The notes under the pieces are model-generated. The model was not told the DNA's origin and ran no database searches. It saw only the letters and a list, made by a program, of their open reading frames with translations. This document shows positions 1 to 12,500 of a stretch of DNA of 64,000 nucleotides, in pieces (position 1 is the first letter of the stretch; each line of letters starts with the position of its first letter). This stretch comes from Endocalyx cinctus. Its lineage: Eukaryota > Ascomycota > Sordariomycetes > Amphisphaeriales > Apiosporaceae. Location of the stretch: positions 5,284,171 through 5,348,170 of the forward strand of contig BCKC01000002.1 of assembly GCA_001600455.1 (NCBI GenBank). Reading direction: 5' to 3'. Position numbers and translations under genes: made by a program.

Positions 1-477
1 GGGATCAGTAGAAGAATTAGTGACGCTGGGAGATCCCGAGTTGGTGGGATCCTGTGCCGGATCCGCTATTGTCTCGGTATCTGCCTGTGCCTGTGTAGTG
101 GCAGGTTCTGAAGGAATCACACTCTGGGAAGGGAGAGAAGAAGAAGAAGGAGGAGGTATAGGGCTCGTCGTACTGGTAATTGTAGCAAATGTATCCTGGG
201 CGATGGTTGTGGTACTAGGGTCGCTATTTATCGGGTTTACCACTGGATTTGCCGGTATCGTCGTAAATGTGGCCGCTGTCGACGACGACGACGAAGAAGA
301 CGTGGTTACTAATATTGACGTGGTGACGGAAGTATCAGTCAAAATGGCGGTCGATACCGAAGTCGAAGTTGTTAACGCCGTTGTCGTCTCTCCTCCTCCC
401 CCCGCTACCGCATTATTTTTTGCAATTGCCGTACACCTCCTCCCATTCTTTGTCGTGATCAACGGATTGCTGGACAT
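1..477 (-). CDS. Ser/Thr-rich protein, N-terminal part (runs off left edge)
   Basis: This frame is open for 159 codons from the ATG at 477 to the window edge, so the gene continues to the left. The translation begins MSSNPLITTKNGRRC and is then dominated by Thr, Ser, Val, Ala and Pro, with a poly-Ser run and several N-x-S/T sequons. Such composition is usual for the glycosylated ectodomain of fungal wall-sensor or membrane proteins, which have a transmembrane helix further on; that part would lie outside the window. The first residues do not look like a strong signal peptide. No named domain is visible, so function is not assigned. The opposite strand is also open but translates to an implausible Val-rich protein. 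Upstream DNA is A-rich. Confidence 0.5.
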   Translation of the reverse strand, partial: MSSNPLITTKNGRRCTAIAKNNAVAGGGGETTTALTTSTSVSTAILTDTSVTTSILVTTSSSSSSSTAATFTTIPANPVVNPINSDPSTTTIAQDTFATITSTTSPIPPPSSSSLPSQSVIPSEPATTQAQADTETIADPAQDPTNSGSPSVTNSSTDP

Positions 478-3004
478 GGCTGAATTCCACAAAGTCACGG
501 ACTAAACAAAAAAAAAAATAAAAAAAATAAAAATAGTAAGGCTGGCGATACCAGTCGCAGATTTCGAAAATAGTATATATCGTCGAGATACACCCCTCCC
601 TTTTTTTCAAAGAAAGATAATAAAAAAAGGAGGAAAAAAAAATAATTGGTTTAGAAAAAATACACACACAGTGGTATTAGGTAGAACTGAAAATAAGAAA
701 GAAAAAAGAAATAGAAGAAACGAAAAAAAAGGCCGTTTCGGCCACGGCCACTATCACGAAAATATCATGAAAACAATTGATAAAAATGTTTACAAGAAAA
801 GAAGAAGAGAAAGAAAGAGGAAGAAGAAAAGTAAGAGTGGTTTAGAAACTGAGGCTAAAGTCAGTTTGACACTCGGGGAGATCGGAGAGATTCATCAAAA
901 TGGGGGGTTTTGGAGCAAGGGGAGGGCCTGGGGGAGACAGGAAAAGCGAGAGAGTGTGTAAGAGAGAGAGAGAGGTATGAGTGAGTGAGGGAAAGAAGGA
1001 AAAGAAACATACTACGCTATACTACAAAGTAGGGTAGGATGGGCCAAAAAAAAAAGGTCTCATCAGTCTCAGTAGCATGCACGACAGGACTCATTGGTAA
1101 AAGAAAATTGGTCCGAGACGGGACAAACATAAGGAATGAGTAAGGCATGTAACCGTAACCGTAGAACGGGAAGACTATACCCAAAGAAGGAGGACACCCA
1201 AGAAACTACTCAAGCGACATGGAGTATAATTTTACAGGTATTATTCCGTACATGTTTTGACGAGGAGCGGCAAGGGCACGTATTAGGAGTAGTTAGTTTC
1301 AAAATGTATGTGTATACTTGTACAAGAGGTTCGTGAGAATTCTTTTTGCGTGGTATGAAAAGATACGTACGGGGAAAGGATATGGAGATGAGGGAGAGCC
1401 TCAACGGTACTAAAACCCCGTTACATTGACCTAAAAAAAAGGTCACCAAGAAAAAGAAATAGGGTATACCCTTGTCGATATTATAATTCTGTAACAGATC
1501 TGAAGCAATTCGCCCCTCATAACCCGACGAGGGAGAATCCACAAATATTGGCAAATTCGCGAATAATACTTAACGAAGTACGTCATATCGTTACTTATAA
1601 CATTGGCGAAGATGTACGTACGTACGACTACTTTATTTATGACAAAGTCAAGGAGCGAAGATGTTAATATTAGTGTAATTGTAGTGGATCGTGTAAACCG
1701 TCTGGTTTTATCGATACTAGCGTATTCTGTGTGTAGATTATTATTATTATTTGTTAGGATAGACAATTTGAGACCGCTATATTATTTCGAGAAATTGAAT
1801 TTACTTACATATAACTTGTTCAAATCCGTATTGAACTAATCCTTGGTTTTGAAGGATGTCAATATGCGTGAGAAGAACAACCTCAAGTTTGTTTCGTTCC
1901 AATTTTATTGGAATTTTATCTTGACAATCTTGAAGGGATCGATCAAAAAGATTGGTACTTTACACTAAGGGGCTTTTCCGGCTTTCAAGGGGTTTCGTTA
2001 CCCGTGCTGGAGATATAACGGCTCAAGATGATCAAACTTGGTAAATCTTTTCCTCTTTTTTTTGACAGGCAGGTTCGGTAAGTTGTTGCCGAATTTCGTG
2101 TATAAAGTAAACGGAGTAATGAATTTATGGATTTGAAAAAGAAAAAAGGTGGTCCGCTCTCTCGCTTCCAGAAGAACCATGTCTGCATGTATCCATATGG
2201 ACATCTACTCTGTATGAATGTTTTTAACACGTAGTATATATTAATATTTCAAACATAATGAAGAGTAAAGCATTGTACATGTCATTTCAACTGTCGACGT
2301 CTCTATTCTCTCTTTCTCTCTCTTTTTCAGTTTGGAGAGAGACAAATATAACCGACTTGTCAAGATCGAATTGAGATGTATACTCCGTATTATTTTCAAA
2401 TATCCCCGGGGCCATTGTACCTACCCGTGGACTACTATGAAAATACTTATATCATAGGCGGTGTATTAAAATATTAAATTACCTACAAGGGAAAGTACTA
2501 ACAATATTACATACTGTACTCTTCATGTAAGCACTTAAGTAATTACACTTAGATAAGCTTAATATAGCGTAGATTAACACAGTATATTCTATCGAGTAAA
2601 TCACCATAAATCATACTGTCTCTCTGTATCCTCCTATTTTAGTGGATTGCGGGGAAAAGCCACTTGGTGATGATTGGATATGCACAAGATACCTTAACAA
2701 CCAACATCCTCCTTTACACTAAAGCGCATTGCTCCAACCCGTCTCCAAATAATCCTCCTCTCATATCTATCTTCGAAGTCAGTCCATTGAAAAAGTATAC
2801 TGCACTACTATTATTCTCAGATCTTATTAAGTGGATGAGCAAATGAAATTCCTCCTGTTTCTGTCTGTCCTCATTTAATATAAGAAATCATCGGCGTCGC
2901 CGTCTCCATATCTACCCTGATACGGTCACTATCATCCCACCTTTGTTTATTTCAAAGTCAATGCTCTTCATCGCTTGTTTGACCCTATCTCGGAATTTTT
3001 CATT
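478..3004. other. Intergenic, no gene seen
   Basis: A/T-rich DNA between the left-edge gene (transcribed leftwards) and the first exon of the next gene (transcribed rightwards), so it should contain two divergent promoters. The open frames here are short, lysine- or phenylalanine-rich and driven by poly-A/T tracts. A small palindrome of GTAC units lies near 1615. Nothing else can be supported. Confidence 0.6.
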
Positions 3005-5347
3005 ATGTTCGGAGGGTTGACAAACTTGTGTAAGTCTAATTTTGTCTTTTTTTTTTTTATCCCCTTGATTACCTACCTATGCGTATAAGATTGTTTTTTA
3101 AGAGATGAGTTATTTCATTACTATACCGTACTGTTTCTTTAACCTATTTCGGCTCCCTTCTCCGTTTGCATAATGCCCGGTGAAACCCCCTATATCAATG
3201 CTATATTATTGTATAATGCAAATCCCGAATATCTGGTGATTTGCTTTTAGTCGTTTCAGTTTACAGGCAACTTTGATTCCATGACCTTCGTTCTATCCTT
3301 CTAGTCTACTGCTAGCTGAGGAGAGCTTGAGTACACGTCCTAACGTTTGAATATCATTACCTTATAACTTATATTTCTTTTTTCTCTTTTATTTAATTTA
3401 GTACAACCGGCGACACTTGAGCCGCGTCCTAAGAACGTTCCTCCGCCAACCCCTGTTCAATTCCCGCAATGCAATTCATACGTACCCGCTTCCTCGTCCG
3501 ACGGTTCCGCCCCGTCGGATCCGAATCTGGCTTCGTCTTCGAGCGGCCAGACGCATCCATCTCTAGTCCGTTTCTTGCAGACCCTTCATCGCCCCGTGGA
3601 CCTTAGCGATGCCCACTTCACCGCTCTTGGCGTTCACGTGCACACCGATGTCGCCCCCGAGGAGCTCGTTCCCGACGCCACTTACGTCCCTTCGTCTTCG
3701 GATTGGGACGGTATCGATCTCGTCGAGGCACGTCGGAGAGACCCGGACTTTCGAAAACCCCTAGGCGTCGGCACCATGTCTCCGGAATCCCGTGTTTACC
3801 TAGAAAGGCGGAACGAGCTGTCGACCGCGAACCAGGCCGCCTTCCGTACCGTTCGTCGGATTCGAACGGAGCCGGGTAACCCGCCCGCCAGGCTGGGGAA
3901 CTGCTACGAGTTCTTCAAACAGATGGAACTGATGGCTTCCTATTGGGACGACACCTCCTTACCGCCACTTCCACCCGAAGACGAAGAAGAAGAAGACGAG
4001 GCCGCCGATGGGGACGGCACCAAGGAAGAGTCTCCACCGCTCCCGCCACGTCCCCATGTGCACCCCATCGACGGTAGTCTGGAACAAGCCGGCCACGCTA
4101 TCGTCGCTGCCGCTACTACCGAGTCTGACAGCCACGCTACCTCTAAACCCAAAGAAGAAAAGCCTACGATCCCGGAACGAGTGACTTGGCGCACCGCGCC
4201 GGGCAGTCACATGCCAGCCGAATTCCGGCATAACCTCATAGCTGCATTTGTTAAACTCGTGGCGTACGATTTCGGATGTACCATCTCCCCTCCACGAGTA
4301 GAGCCGCGTCTACAAATCGTGGAACCGTCACCATCAACCCCATCTTTATCATCACCTACTAATACTTCCGAAGAAGATAAGAATAAGAAGAAGAAGCTAT
4401 CTAAACAAATGGAACCAAAGGCTTCTTATTTTCCATCTGGCTGCGTCTTCCTGAACCGGTCGCCGAAGACACGAGACGCCGCCCGAGCTGGACTGGTGGA
4501 CGGTCCCATCGCGGCGGTCTCGGCCCGCAATACCACGAGCTTCTCTACCACTGGCGAGATAGAATCGAGGATCGACTTCGGTCGAGAGATTGTCGCCGCC
4601 CTCGTCACGGCTCAACACCGCGCCCGACAGGGTAAGACCGAGAAGCGGTTCGGGGAAGGCAAATGGTGGGCGACGGCGAAGCGCTGGGGAGGAGGCGAAG
4701 GAGGACCTATAGGGAGGGAGATCGAGGCCGAGACAAGTCCTTCTTCTAGTTCTTCTCCTGCTCCCGTGGTCGTCGGAGAAAAAGACATAGTGGCGGGAGA
4801 GAAGATACCTCCGCAAGAACCTTCCCCCTCCTCTTCTTCTACCACCTCTTTACCTTCGAGAGCGGGGTCAGAACCGTCCAAATTACCGACAGCTTCGAGC
4901 AGCCGCACATCGGTACCGGGATTACCGCCGGCCACGAAACGACCGCGCAAGAACATGAGCATCTACGACAATTATCGGATGATCCGACTACCACCCTCGA
5001 CCTGGGACCGGAAGACGAGGTACGAAGCCATCGGACGGTCTTCCGACGCGGATCACGACGACGTGTTCGTGTTCAGCAGCCTGTTTCACCACTTCTCCAT
5101 CCTGAGAGTCAGGGTTCCGGATCGGTTGCTGGATGTTTTGGGAGGCGCTCCCGAAGCAGAGGCGAGGAGCTGGGGTAAGTTAGAGGTTTGGAGAAGTCCT
5201 TGGTACGACCTCTTCATCCCGGAGCAGAGAATCGAGGCTATGAGACTGCTTTGGGGCGTTATGGGTTGGTGTATGAGGAAGGTGGACAACGATACTAATG
5301 AGGAAGGAAAGGGGAAGGGCGGTGAGGATGTTGTTATGAAGGGATGA
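3005..5347 (+). CDS. Conserved-looking hypothetical protein, 656 aa, two exons
   Basis: Model: join 3005-3029 and 3402-5347. Exon 1 is only 25 nt (MFGGLTNL plus one base) and ends at a perfect GTAAGT donor. The acceptor is TTTAATTTAG at 3401, and the joined frame reads without a stop through residues such as LEPRPKNVPPPTPVQ. The intron is 372 nt, long for this genome. The large exon has no ATG near its 5' end, which is why the tiny first exon is needed. Visible parts are a Pro/Ser-rich N-terminus, a globular block around residues 75-190, an acidic low-complexity stretch, a block near residue 280 (EFRHNLIAAFVKLVAYDFGC), a long Ser/Pro/Lys-rich disordered middle, and a compact C-terminus with Trp/Phe-rich helices (around 540-640). 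I do not recognise the family. Codon use is that of an expressed gene (GC-rich third positions). Confidence 0.75.
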
Positions 5348-5987
5348 TTCTTTTTTTCGCTCTCTTCTGCCTACCTACTTTTATTCCTTTCTATTTTACG
5401 ACTGATGGATTTCTTCTTCTTCTTCTTTTCTTTTCTTATGATAATGGCTGTTGTTCTTTTTAGAAGAAGGGATGTAGGTTTGTTGATTAAAGCTGGTAAT
5501 TCAAGTGCTTAGCTAGGGTAGAATGAACGAATTGAATGACACATATTCGGGGGATATATATCCCTTGCTATTTTTATCTCTATATACTCATTGGCGTGGT
5601 TGTATTATGATACGAGACAGCTAAAACTTCTGATGATTTGTGTATGAGCTGACTTTTTGTGAGATGGAAAGAGGTAAGATAAGTTTTTGGTAATTATGTA
5701 TTTTTTTTTCTTTTATTTTCTTACTCGTCGTAGTCCTGAACCGACAGATCTATGTATACATGTTCTTGATGGTATGATTGTAGTTAACAACTTCGGAGAA
5801 GAAAAAGGGGGATCTACCATATCATACTTCGGTAATATATATTCCGTATGAATAGCAATACGTATACGTCAGAGAAAAGAGAATCAACATATCGATATCC
5901 GAAAAAAAAAAAAAAAACTTGTTTTTATATTCAACAAATCAAAAGAAAGAATGAGGAAAAAAAAAAAAAAGGAACAAAACAAAAAAA
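5348..5987. other. Intergenic, 3' flank and T/A-rich DNA
   Basis: T-rich 3' flank of the preceding gene, followed by A/T-rich DNA with poly-A runs up to the tRNA. The open frame across 5848-6090 is lysine-rich and merely overlaps the tRNA. No other gene is seen. Confidence 0.6.
5981..5987 (-). terminator. RNA polymerase III terminator of the tRNA
   Basis: Seven A on the plus strand, that is a T7 run on the transcribed strand, start directly after the discriminator base of the tRNA. A run of four or more T is the usual Pol III stop. Confidence 0.75.
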
Positions 5988-6059
5988 TGCAATGTCGGGG
6001 AGTCGAACCCCGATCTCAAGCTTGGAAGGCTTGAATGCTAACCGCTACACCAACATTGC
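5988..6059 (-). tRNA. tRNA-Gly (anticodon UCC)
   Basis: Read on the minus strand this gives a complete 72-nt cloverleaf. The acceptor arms GCAATGT and ACATTGC pair over 7 bp, with discriminator A. The D arm contains TAGCGGTTAG. The anticodon stem CAAGC/GCTTG encloses the loop CTTCCAA, so the anticodon is TCC, reading GGA glycine codons. The T arm is GGGGT-TCGACTC-CCCG. No intron is present and CCA is not encoded, as expected for a eukaryotic gene. The A box and B box (GGTTCGACTCC) are intact and a T run follows. Confidence 0.95.
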
Positions 6060-6493
6060 TTTGAATCAAATTTCAATGACTGATGATTAATAATCACTCA
6101 CGGATTAAACTTTCTTATATTTGAGGGTTTTTGGGGATCATTTTAATCTGAGTTTGTAGGTTCCCCACTTAAAATTCATACGGGTGGATTCATGGATATG
6201 TTCAGAGTACAGACAGGAGGAGACTGATGGATTGGATATCAATGAAATAAGACAGGATGACATTACAATAAATATTAAAATCATAAGAGGGGAATTTTTT
6301 ATATTTAATTCTGATTATTCTGATTCTGGTTCTGATCTGATTAAAGATGACTAAACTTGAGTACGTCGCTTGCTCCCTAACTACCCATTTTTTCGCTTCC
6401 CTTTCACTAATTACTCCTGCATTCATGATTTCAAAGGAAAAAAAAAAAGCGCTGTCAACGCCAAAACGTTGAAAAAAAAAAGACGATTTGATC
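6060..6493. other. Intergenic, no gene seen
   Basis: A/T-rich DNA between the 3' end of the F-box gene and the 5' end of the tRNA (both on the minus strand). Open frames are short and not protein-like. Confidence 0.6.
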
Positions 6494-6793
6494 TTAATCT
6501 TCGGGAAATACTTCCTTTAAATTACTAACGAAAACTCCCCTCTGCTCATCCCACCTCTTAAAGAACCTACCCGTCAATGGTAAGAGATCCCTAAGTTCGG
6601 TTGGTAAGAGAAATATTTCTTTTCCTTCGGCGTTGGTGCTTTTCTCGAGGGATACACGCTCGATGCTGGATTGGGCTATGACGTGGTGGTAGGACCCGTC
6701 TGTGCCGACCCTATTTTTTCAGTTTTGTTAGTATTAAAAGGTTTATCGGGAATGAGTTTTTATATGTGCGTATGTGAGTTATGTGATGATAAG

Positions 6794-6824
<31 letters not shown>

Positions 6825-8671
6825 GTCTATAGTTTAGAAAGAAATTCGACTCAAAAAAAAAAAATCTTACATAGCTCGATAATAAGGTTGTTTCAACCCC
6901 TCCACCCTCCTCTCACCTACCTCCTCATCATCTCCGTCCGCCGACCAAGCGATGACGATACCGAAATAATCGTACCTCACATGTCTGAAGATCTGGCCGA
7001 TGCGAAACTCGATCTCGGCGCCGCGCAGAGGCAAGTCGGAGCGCAGGCGAGGTTTCCGGACGGAAGCGTCGACGCGGCGCATCTCCTTGATCTGCTCGCG
7101 AACGCGTCTGGACGGCAGGTGCCAGCGGTCGAGCTGGTGGCGATGTTGGAGGGTAGGCGGACCCGCGAAGGTGTCGTACATGGGGCAGATGTACTTCTCC
7201 ACGAGCCAGGCGTCCTCGGGAAAATGCTCGAAGAAGTAGCGCAGGAGGTCCCGAACGTCCTGCTGCCAGTCCCAGCGCATGTTCTCGTCGTCCGGCAGGA
7301 TCGGTACCATCATCGTGCTCGCCCAGATCATGCTGTACAGCGCCGGCTGCAGGTTCCGCGCCCAGTCCCCCCGGCTCAGCTCGATCAGCGGCGTCAGCTG
7401 CGGCAGCGGTCGCTCGTTCGTTCGGAAGCTCGTGAACGAAGCGCGGATGTTTTGCGCGGTCCGCATCACGATCCGGTCGGTGGGCGTCGGCCGTATCAGG
7501 TCCGCGTGGCCGGTGTAGATGCCGAATTTGAACAGAAACTCTCGGACGTGATCGATAGGAACCTCCTTGTCGGATCCGTAAGGGTCGAGGAACATCGACT
7601 CTTGTTCCTCCGCTTGCTCTTCGGGTAGAGGAGGGCCGTCCAGAGAAATACCGGGGGGAGATAAGACTACGGCGTGCACGTGACTAGGCAATGCAGCGGG
7701 GTAAGCCTCGATCCCCAGGCGCTCAGCTATGCACGAGAAGATAGCAGCAGAAATGATGGGTAAGGACGGGTGCTTGTCGTCTCGCAGGGCTCTGCCGATC
7801 AGACAATTGCGAAGATATCGGTAGGTTTGCTCTGTCGGGTCGTTCAGACCAATCATGTTATTCAGATGCAGCCACTCCGTCAGAGCGATGGCTTTCCTCC
7901 TAGTTGACATGTCGTCCAACCCAAAGGTAGCTTGACGAAACTGGTCAGCCATATTGTCGAGCATGAGGGATATTTCGTCCAAGTCGCCTTCGTTGTCGTG
8001 AAGCATAAACATGTCGAAGGCGCCCAGGGCACGCTCGAGCTTCATGCCGCAGTTCAGTTTAATTTTGTTCGGAGTACTATCGTCGTATCGGCGGGCTGCG
8101 TATCTCTGGTGCTTTACCCATTCTTCTATAGCGAGGCTTCGGTGTATGCTATCTAATACGGTACATGAGTAATATCTGCGCGCGACGTATTTTATGTCAG
8201 AATATTTGCGACTGGAAGAATATATGAGTTACTATGATATGGTGGAATAGAGTCATACCTCCTAGCCAAGACGTCCTTGGCCGAGTCGTCGATGCGATAC
8301 TGCGATAGAAGGTAGTCTTTAGCATCGTAACCGTATTGACAGATACGTTCGGTTTTCTCCAATCTTGAGACTCTAGATTTCACAATGCCGTCTATCAGGT
8401 GGGCGATATGAGCATTGCGACTTTGCCGTAAAAGAAAAAGGCGCTTCCAATCAACTTCGTGAGCTCTTCCTTGAAACTTGGATTGGATATCATGATCGGC
8501 TTTCCAGTACTTAAAACTGGTTTGGCAGTAGTATTTCCATAAGAGCTGTTCTTGCGCGACACGGTGAAAGCGTTTCGATAAGCCGGATACGACCGAAAGG
8601 GTATCCTCGGGAGATATGTAGAGAAGTATATGATGGAGGAGTTCGTCGGGTAGTCGATCGAACGGAGACAT
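6494..8671 (-). CDS. FBXO21-like protein: F-box + transglutaminase-like (SirB1_N) + YccV/HspQ domain
   Basis: Model (minus): exons 8671-8259, 8175-6871 and 6710-6494, 644 aa. Donors are GTATGA and GTAAGA; acceptors are GCGCAG and AAATAG. The F-box is at residues 4-45 (DRLPDELLHHILLYISPEDT). A middle helical region (about 138-180) leads into the transglutaminase-like/SirB1_N domain (about 180-420; ERALGAFDMFMLHDNEGDLDE). The C-terminal YccV hemimethylated-DNA-binding/HspQ fold starts near 525 (FRIGQIFRHVRYDYFG). That domain is completed only by the third exon, which ends in FFKRWDEQRGVFVSNLKEVF. This is the order of human FBXO21, a substrate receptor of SCF (Skp1-Cul1-F-box) ubiquitin ligases; the substrate here is unknown. 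The promoter is shared with the divergent coiled-coil gene. Confidence 0.92.
6794..6819. repeat. (GT)13 microsatellite
   Basis: Uninterrupted GT dinucleotide run lying inside the second intron (6711-6870) of the F-box gene. Likely length-polymorphic. Confidence 0.9.
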
Positions 8672-9588
8672 TATGATGAGTTCCTGACAAAACAGACAAT
8701 GTTTTTTATTTTTAATTATAGAATTCTCTGAAATGTACAGAAATAAATAAACAGTAATTAAATTATACTACTTCGTAAAACTTCTTCATATTTTTATTTT
8801 CTTCTCTTTTCGAAGATAAGAGTATTAAAAAAAAGAGGAGGGAAATAGACAGACCACCTGTGCTGCTATGCTGGGCTGTGCTGGGGTCTCTACGGTTGCA
8901 CAGCATAAAAACAGAATGTACAGCTATTGGTAGAGAGTAATGCGAATTAAAATGGATCTGATACGTCAGCGACGGTCAGTCAACATTAACTGAGTGCGGG
9001 TCAATTGATAAAGATATTTGATAAGAGGAAGTCTAAACCATTATTGGATTAGCTTAATTCGAACACTTAAAAGTCACCCCAAAAAGAAAAGAAGCCCCGC
9101 TAATCAATATCCCTGTCTCCCTGTTTACCCTATTTAATAGGCCCTGTTCTGTTTCCTTTAGTGGACAGTAGTAAATACGTTTACGCCCTACTAAATAGTA
9201 TCGTAAGTAAACAAAAAAACTAAAGCGCGTCTTCCTCTAGTGTATACCCATGGGATGGTATTTTCTAAAATACCAACGCGATACATCTTTTTATATATCT
9301 TCACTTTACATATATATACACTTCATCGCAAAGGTCAAATCACCTTTTATTACTCCGTATTTGCGCTCAAATTAAATGAATATAATCAATGTTATGTTCA
9401 AATAAATCAATTTGTTTATATTACATTGTCATTAATCAATTGGCCATGAAATATCGAGATACAAATACATAGTGTGCCACTCAACAACTTATACCCTTTT
9501 TTTTTTTTTGTACCTCTTCTTTTTTTTTGTACCTCTTCTTTTTTTTTGTACCTCTTCTTTTTTTTTATACCACCTTTAAATCGCCGAG
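8672..9588. promoter_or_regulatory. Divergent promoter region, F-box gene / spindle-pole gene
   Basis: About 0.9 kb of A/T-rich DNA between two genes transcribed away from each other, so it should hold both promoters. The only clear structure is the T-rich tandem repeat next to the right-hand start codon. No coding sequence is supported. Confidence 0.55.
9496..9566. repeat. 19-bp tandem repeat (GTACCTCTTC + T9) before a start codon
   Basis: The unit GTACCTCTTC followed by nine T recurs with exact 19-bp spacing at 9510, 9529 and 9548, preceded by a further T tract. The array ends about 20 bp before the ATG at 9589, so it lies in the 5' leader or core promoter of the coiled-coil gene. Confidence 0.9.
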
Positions 9589-12500
9589 ATGGATACACCT
9601 CGAACGAATTTAGGTGATGCCACCTTTCTTAGGGCACCACCTGATTTCGACATGACCCAAGAACCATCTTTTCAATCCCCTTCGAAAGACAACAATTTGC
9701 TTCAACAATTACGAAATGGTCGCGGCGTGAACCTCAGAACCCCGCGCGGCAACCGTGCACCTTTAGGAAATAAACAAAATCTCCCGTCAGGAATTGGCGG
9801 TGCCGAATTTACACCTATGCTCAAATCTGCTACGCGCAATCGTCGGAATGGGAAAGAAAACGCGAATGGATTAGCTACCCCCGCACTGGGAAAGATAGAC
9901 GAAGACACCAACGATATGACCAACATTCCCGTCGAGTCCTCGTTATTTGGTCTTTCGAGAAACGCGTCGTATCTCGACGCCACCCCTCTCCCCGTCGTCG
10001 ACGATAGCGCCGCCTCCACGCCCTTGGTGATGTTACCGCGACGCGGCGGTAACAAAGGTCCGTTGCAAGACGGTAACCAGCTCTCGCTTCGGGAACAGGA
10101 AAACGTAATCGATAGGATCGAGAAGGAAAATTTCGGCCTGAAGCTGAAGATTCACTTCCTAGAAGAGGCCCTGCGAAAAGCCGGGCCCGGCTTTAGTGAA
10201 GCCGCTATGAAAGAGAACACCGAACTCAAAGTCGACAAAGTCACCATGCAGAGGGAATTGCAAAAGTACAAGAAACATCTCGCCACCGCCGAGCAGGATT
10301 TAGAAGCCTACCAACAGCAGATACTAGAGGTTAGGGAGAAGGCTAAGAAGAAATACGCTAGCGAGGACCAGAAGGCCGAGATCGACATGTTGCGCCGGAG
10401 CCTCGAGGATAAAGATGCCGAGATAGAGGACTTGCAGCGACAGCTAGACCGCCAGTCTAAAGACGGAGGCAAGGTAGATCAGCTGCAAGACGATATTGCC
10501 GACCTAGAGGCCGACATGAGAGCGAAAGATCGGGAAATCAACGATCGTGAGGACGACATAGAGGAATTGAAATCGAAATTGGACGAAGCCGAAGACAAAT
10601 GGAAATCGGCTCAAGAGAAGATTACCGAGTTGGAGGAACAGGCCCAGCCAGCTGAAGATTCCGACAAAATAGACGAGCTAAAGGAAAAGATTACCGACTT
10701 GGAAGCAGATTTACGGGAAAAGGATATGGATATTAACGAACGCGACGAAGAATTGAACGAGTTGGAAGAGAAGCTCGCTCGAGCTGAGGAGAAATTTAAC
10801 TCGGCTCAGCAAAAAGTCTCGGACTTGGAAAAGACCGCGTCGGCTAGCGATGAGCTGGCGGAGGCAAAAGACACCATCGAGGACCTGGAGGCTAGCATTC
10901 GCCGCCTGGAACAGCAACAGGACGAGATGAAAGATCAACTTGACCAAGCAGTCTCGGAGAGGAACCGGGCAGAAAATGATCTTCAGGAGCTACAAGAAGA
11001 GATGTCGAACAAATCCGTGGTTACCAAGGGACTTTCGCGACAGGTGGAAGAAAAAGTATCACGACTGCAAGACGAGTTGAATCAGACGCGGCAAAAATAT
11101 GATACTCTTAGACATGAAACGACGGAGAAGGACAGGTTCTCCACGGAAGTCAAGGCAAGAGCCGAGCTCCTCCTACAGCAACGCGAATCATGGGATTCTG
11201 AGCGCCGACACTTGACTTCGAAGCTCGAGACATTACAAAAGGATCTGTCCATGCGCACCGACGAGAGAAATCTTCTACAACTCCGTCATGATCAGTTGGG
11301 CGATGAATCTACATCATTACAGCGTGAAATTGCACGCTTTAAGAAGCAGGTCGACGACCTGGAGGATAGTCTCGATCGAGAAAAGGAACATGCCTTACAG
11401 ATCGAGCGTGACCTGAAGCGCAACCATCAGACGGAAATCGATCGACTTAACGATGATATAGCAGATCTCCAAGACGAAATCGATAGAGTCCGACGGGAGG
11501 CGACCGGGGGTCAATCGGCGTCCGCTTCTTTGGAAAGGGAGGTCTCGCGCCTTCAGAAACGTATCGGCGATCTCGAGAAAAATCTTGAGCAGGAAAGGGC
11601 AAATTCTCAGCAGACCGCACGAGATGCGGATCACAGACATAAGATGGAAGCCGACCGCTTGAACGATGATATTGCAGATCTTCAGGATGAGCTACAGAGG
11701 GTACGACAAGAGGCGTCCGGCGGCCAATCCGCTTCAGCGTCGTTGGAACGCGAAGCCACCCGTCTGCAAAAGCGGATCGGAGAGTTGGAAACGAGTCTCG
11801 AGCATGAAAAAGCCAATGCTCGCGTGCGTCAGGACTCGTCAGGCGACGAAGCCTCTTCTCTACAACGGGAGATTAGCCGTCTCCGAAGCCAGGTTAGCGA
11901 TTTGGAACTCAGTTTAGATCAGGAGAAAAGTCACGGTCTACAAATTGAGAGAGATATCCGAGCCCAGCTAAGATCGGAGATGGAAAGGTTAAACGACGAG
12001 ATCTCAGATCTGCAAGCTGATCTCCGCGACAAAGAGAATAACTACAAGAACGATAGCGAAGAATGGAGGTCCGAAAAACGTGATCTCGAATCGCAGAAAG
12101 ATCGTCTAGAAGAGCGAGCGCTCGGACTACAGAGGACCATCGATCGGTTGCGCGATTCGGAAGGCACCTTCTCTAGCAAGGAGATGAAGCTTCAAGACGC
12201 GCTCAACAGCGAGACCCAACGGCACAAAGACGAAGAGGCTTCGCTCAGCCGGCAAATCGACGATCTCCGCCACGAGCTCGATTTGCGACAATCCACACTT
12301 ACCTCGTTACGGTCCGAAATCTCATCCTTACGCGACGAGCTACGACAGAGCCACCTAGACTACCAATCCCAAGCCGAGAAAGTGGAAGCGCTCGAGGACG
12401 AAGTCGAGGTCTTACAGGCAACCCTGGACGAGGAAGCCGAGGATGCCGGCCAGAAACTAGCCGAGGCCGAGCAGACGATGCAGGACCTACGGCGCCAGCT

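Noticed and set aside
20..505. 161-codon plus-strand frame, Val/Asp-rich
   Set aside because: It mirrors the minus-strand Ser/Thr-rich gene, which starts at an ATG and has a realistic composition; poly-Val/Asp text is a shadow of Thr/Ser codons.
6888..7628. 246-codon plus-strand frame across the F-box gene
   Set aside because: Antisense shadow of the GC-rich exon 2 of the FBXO21-like gene.
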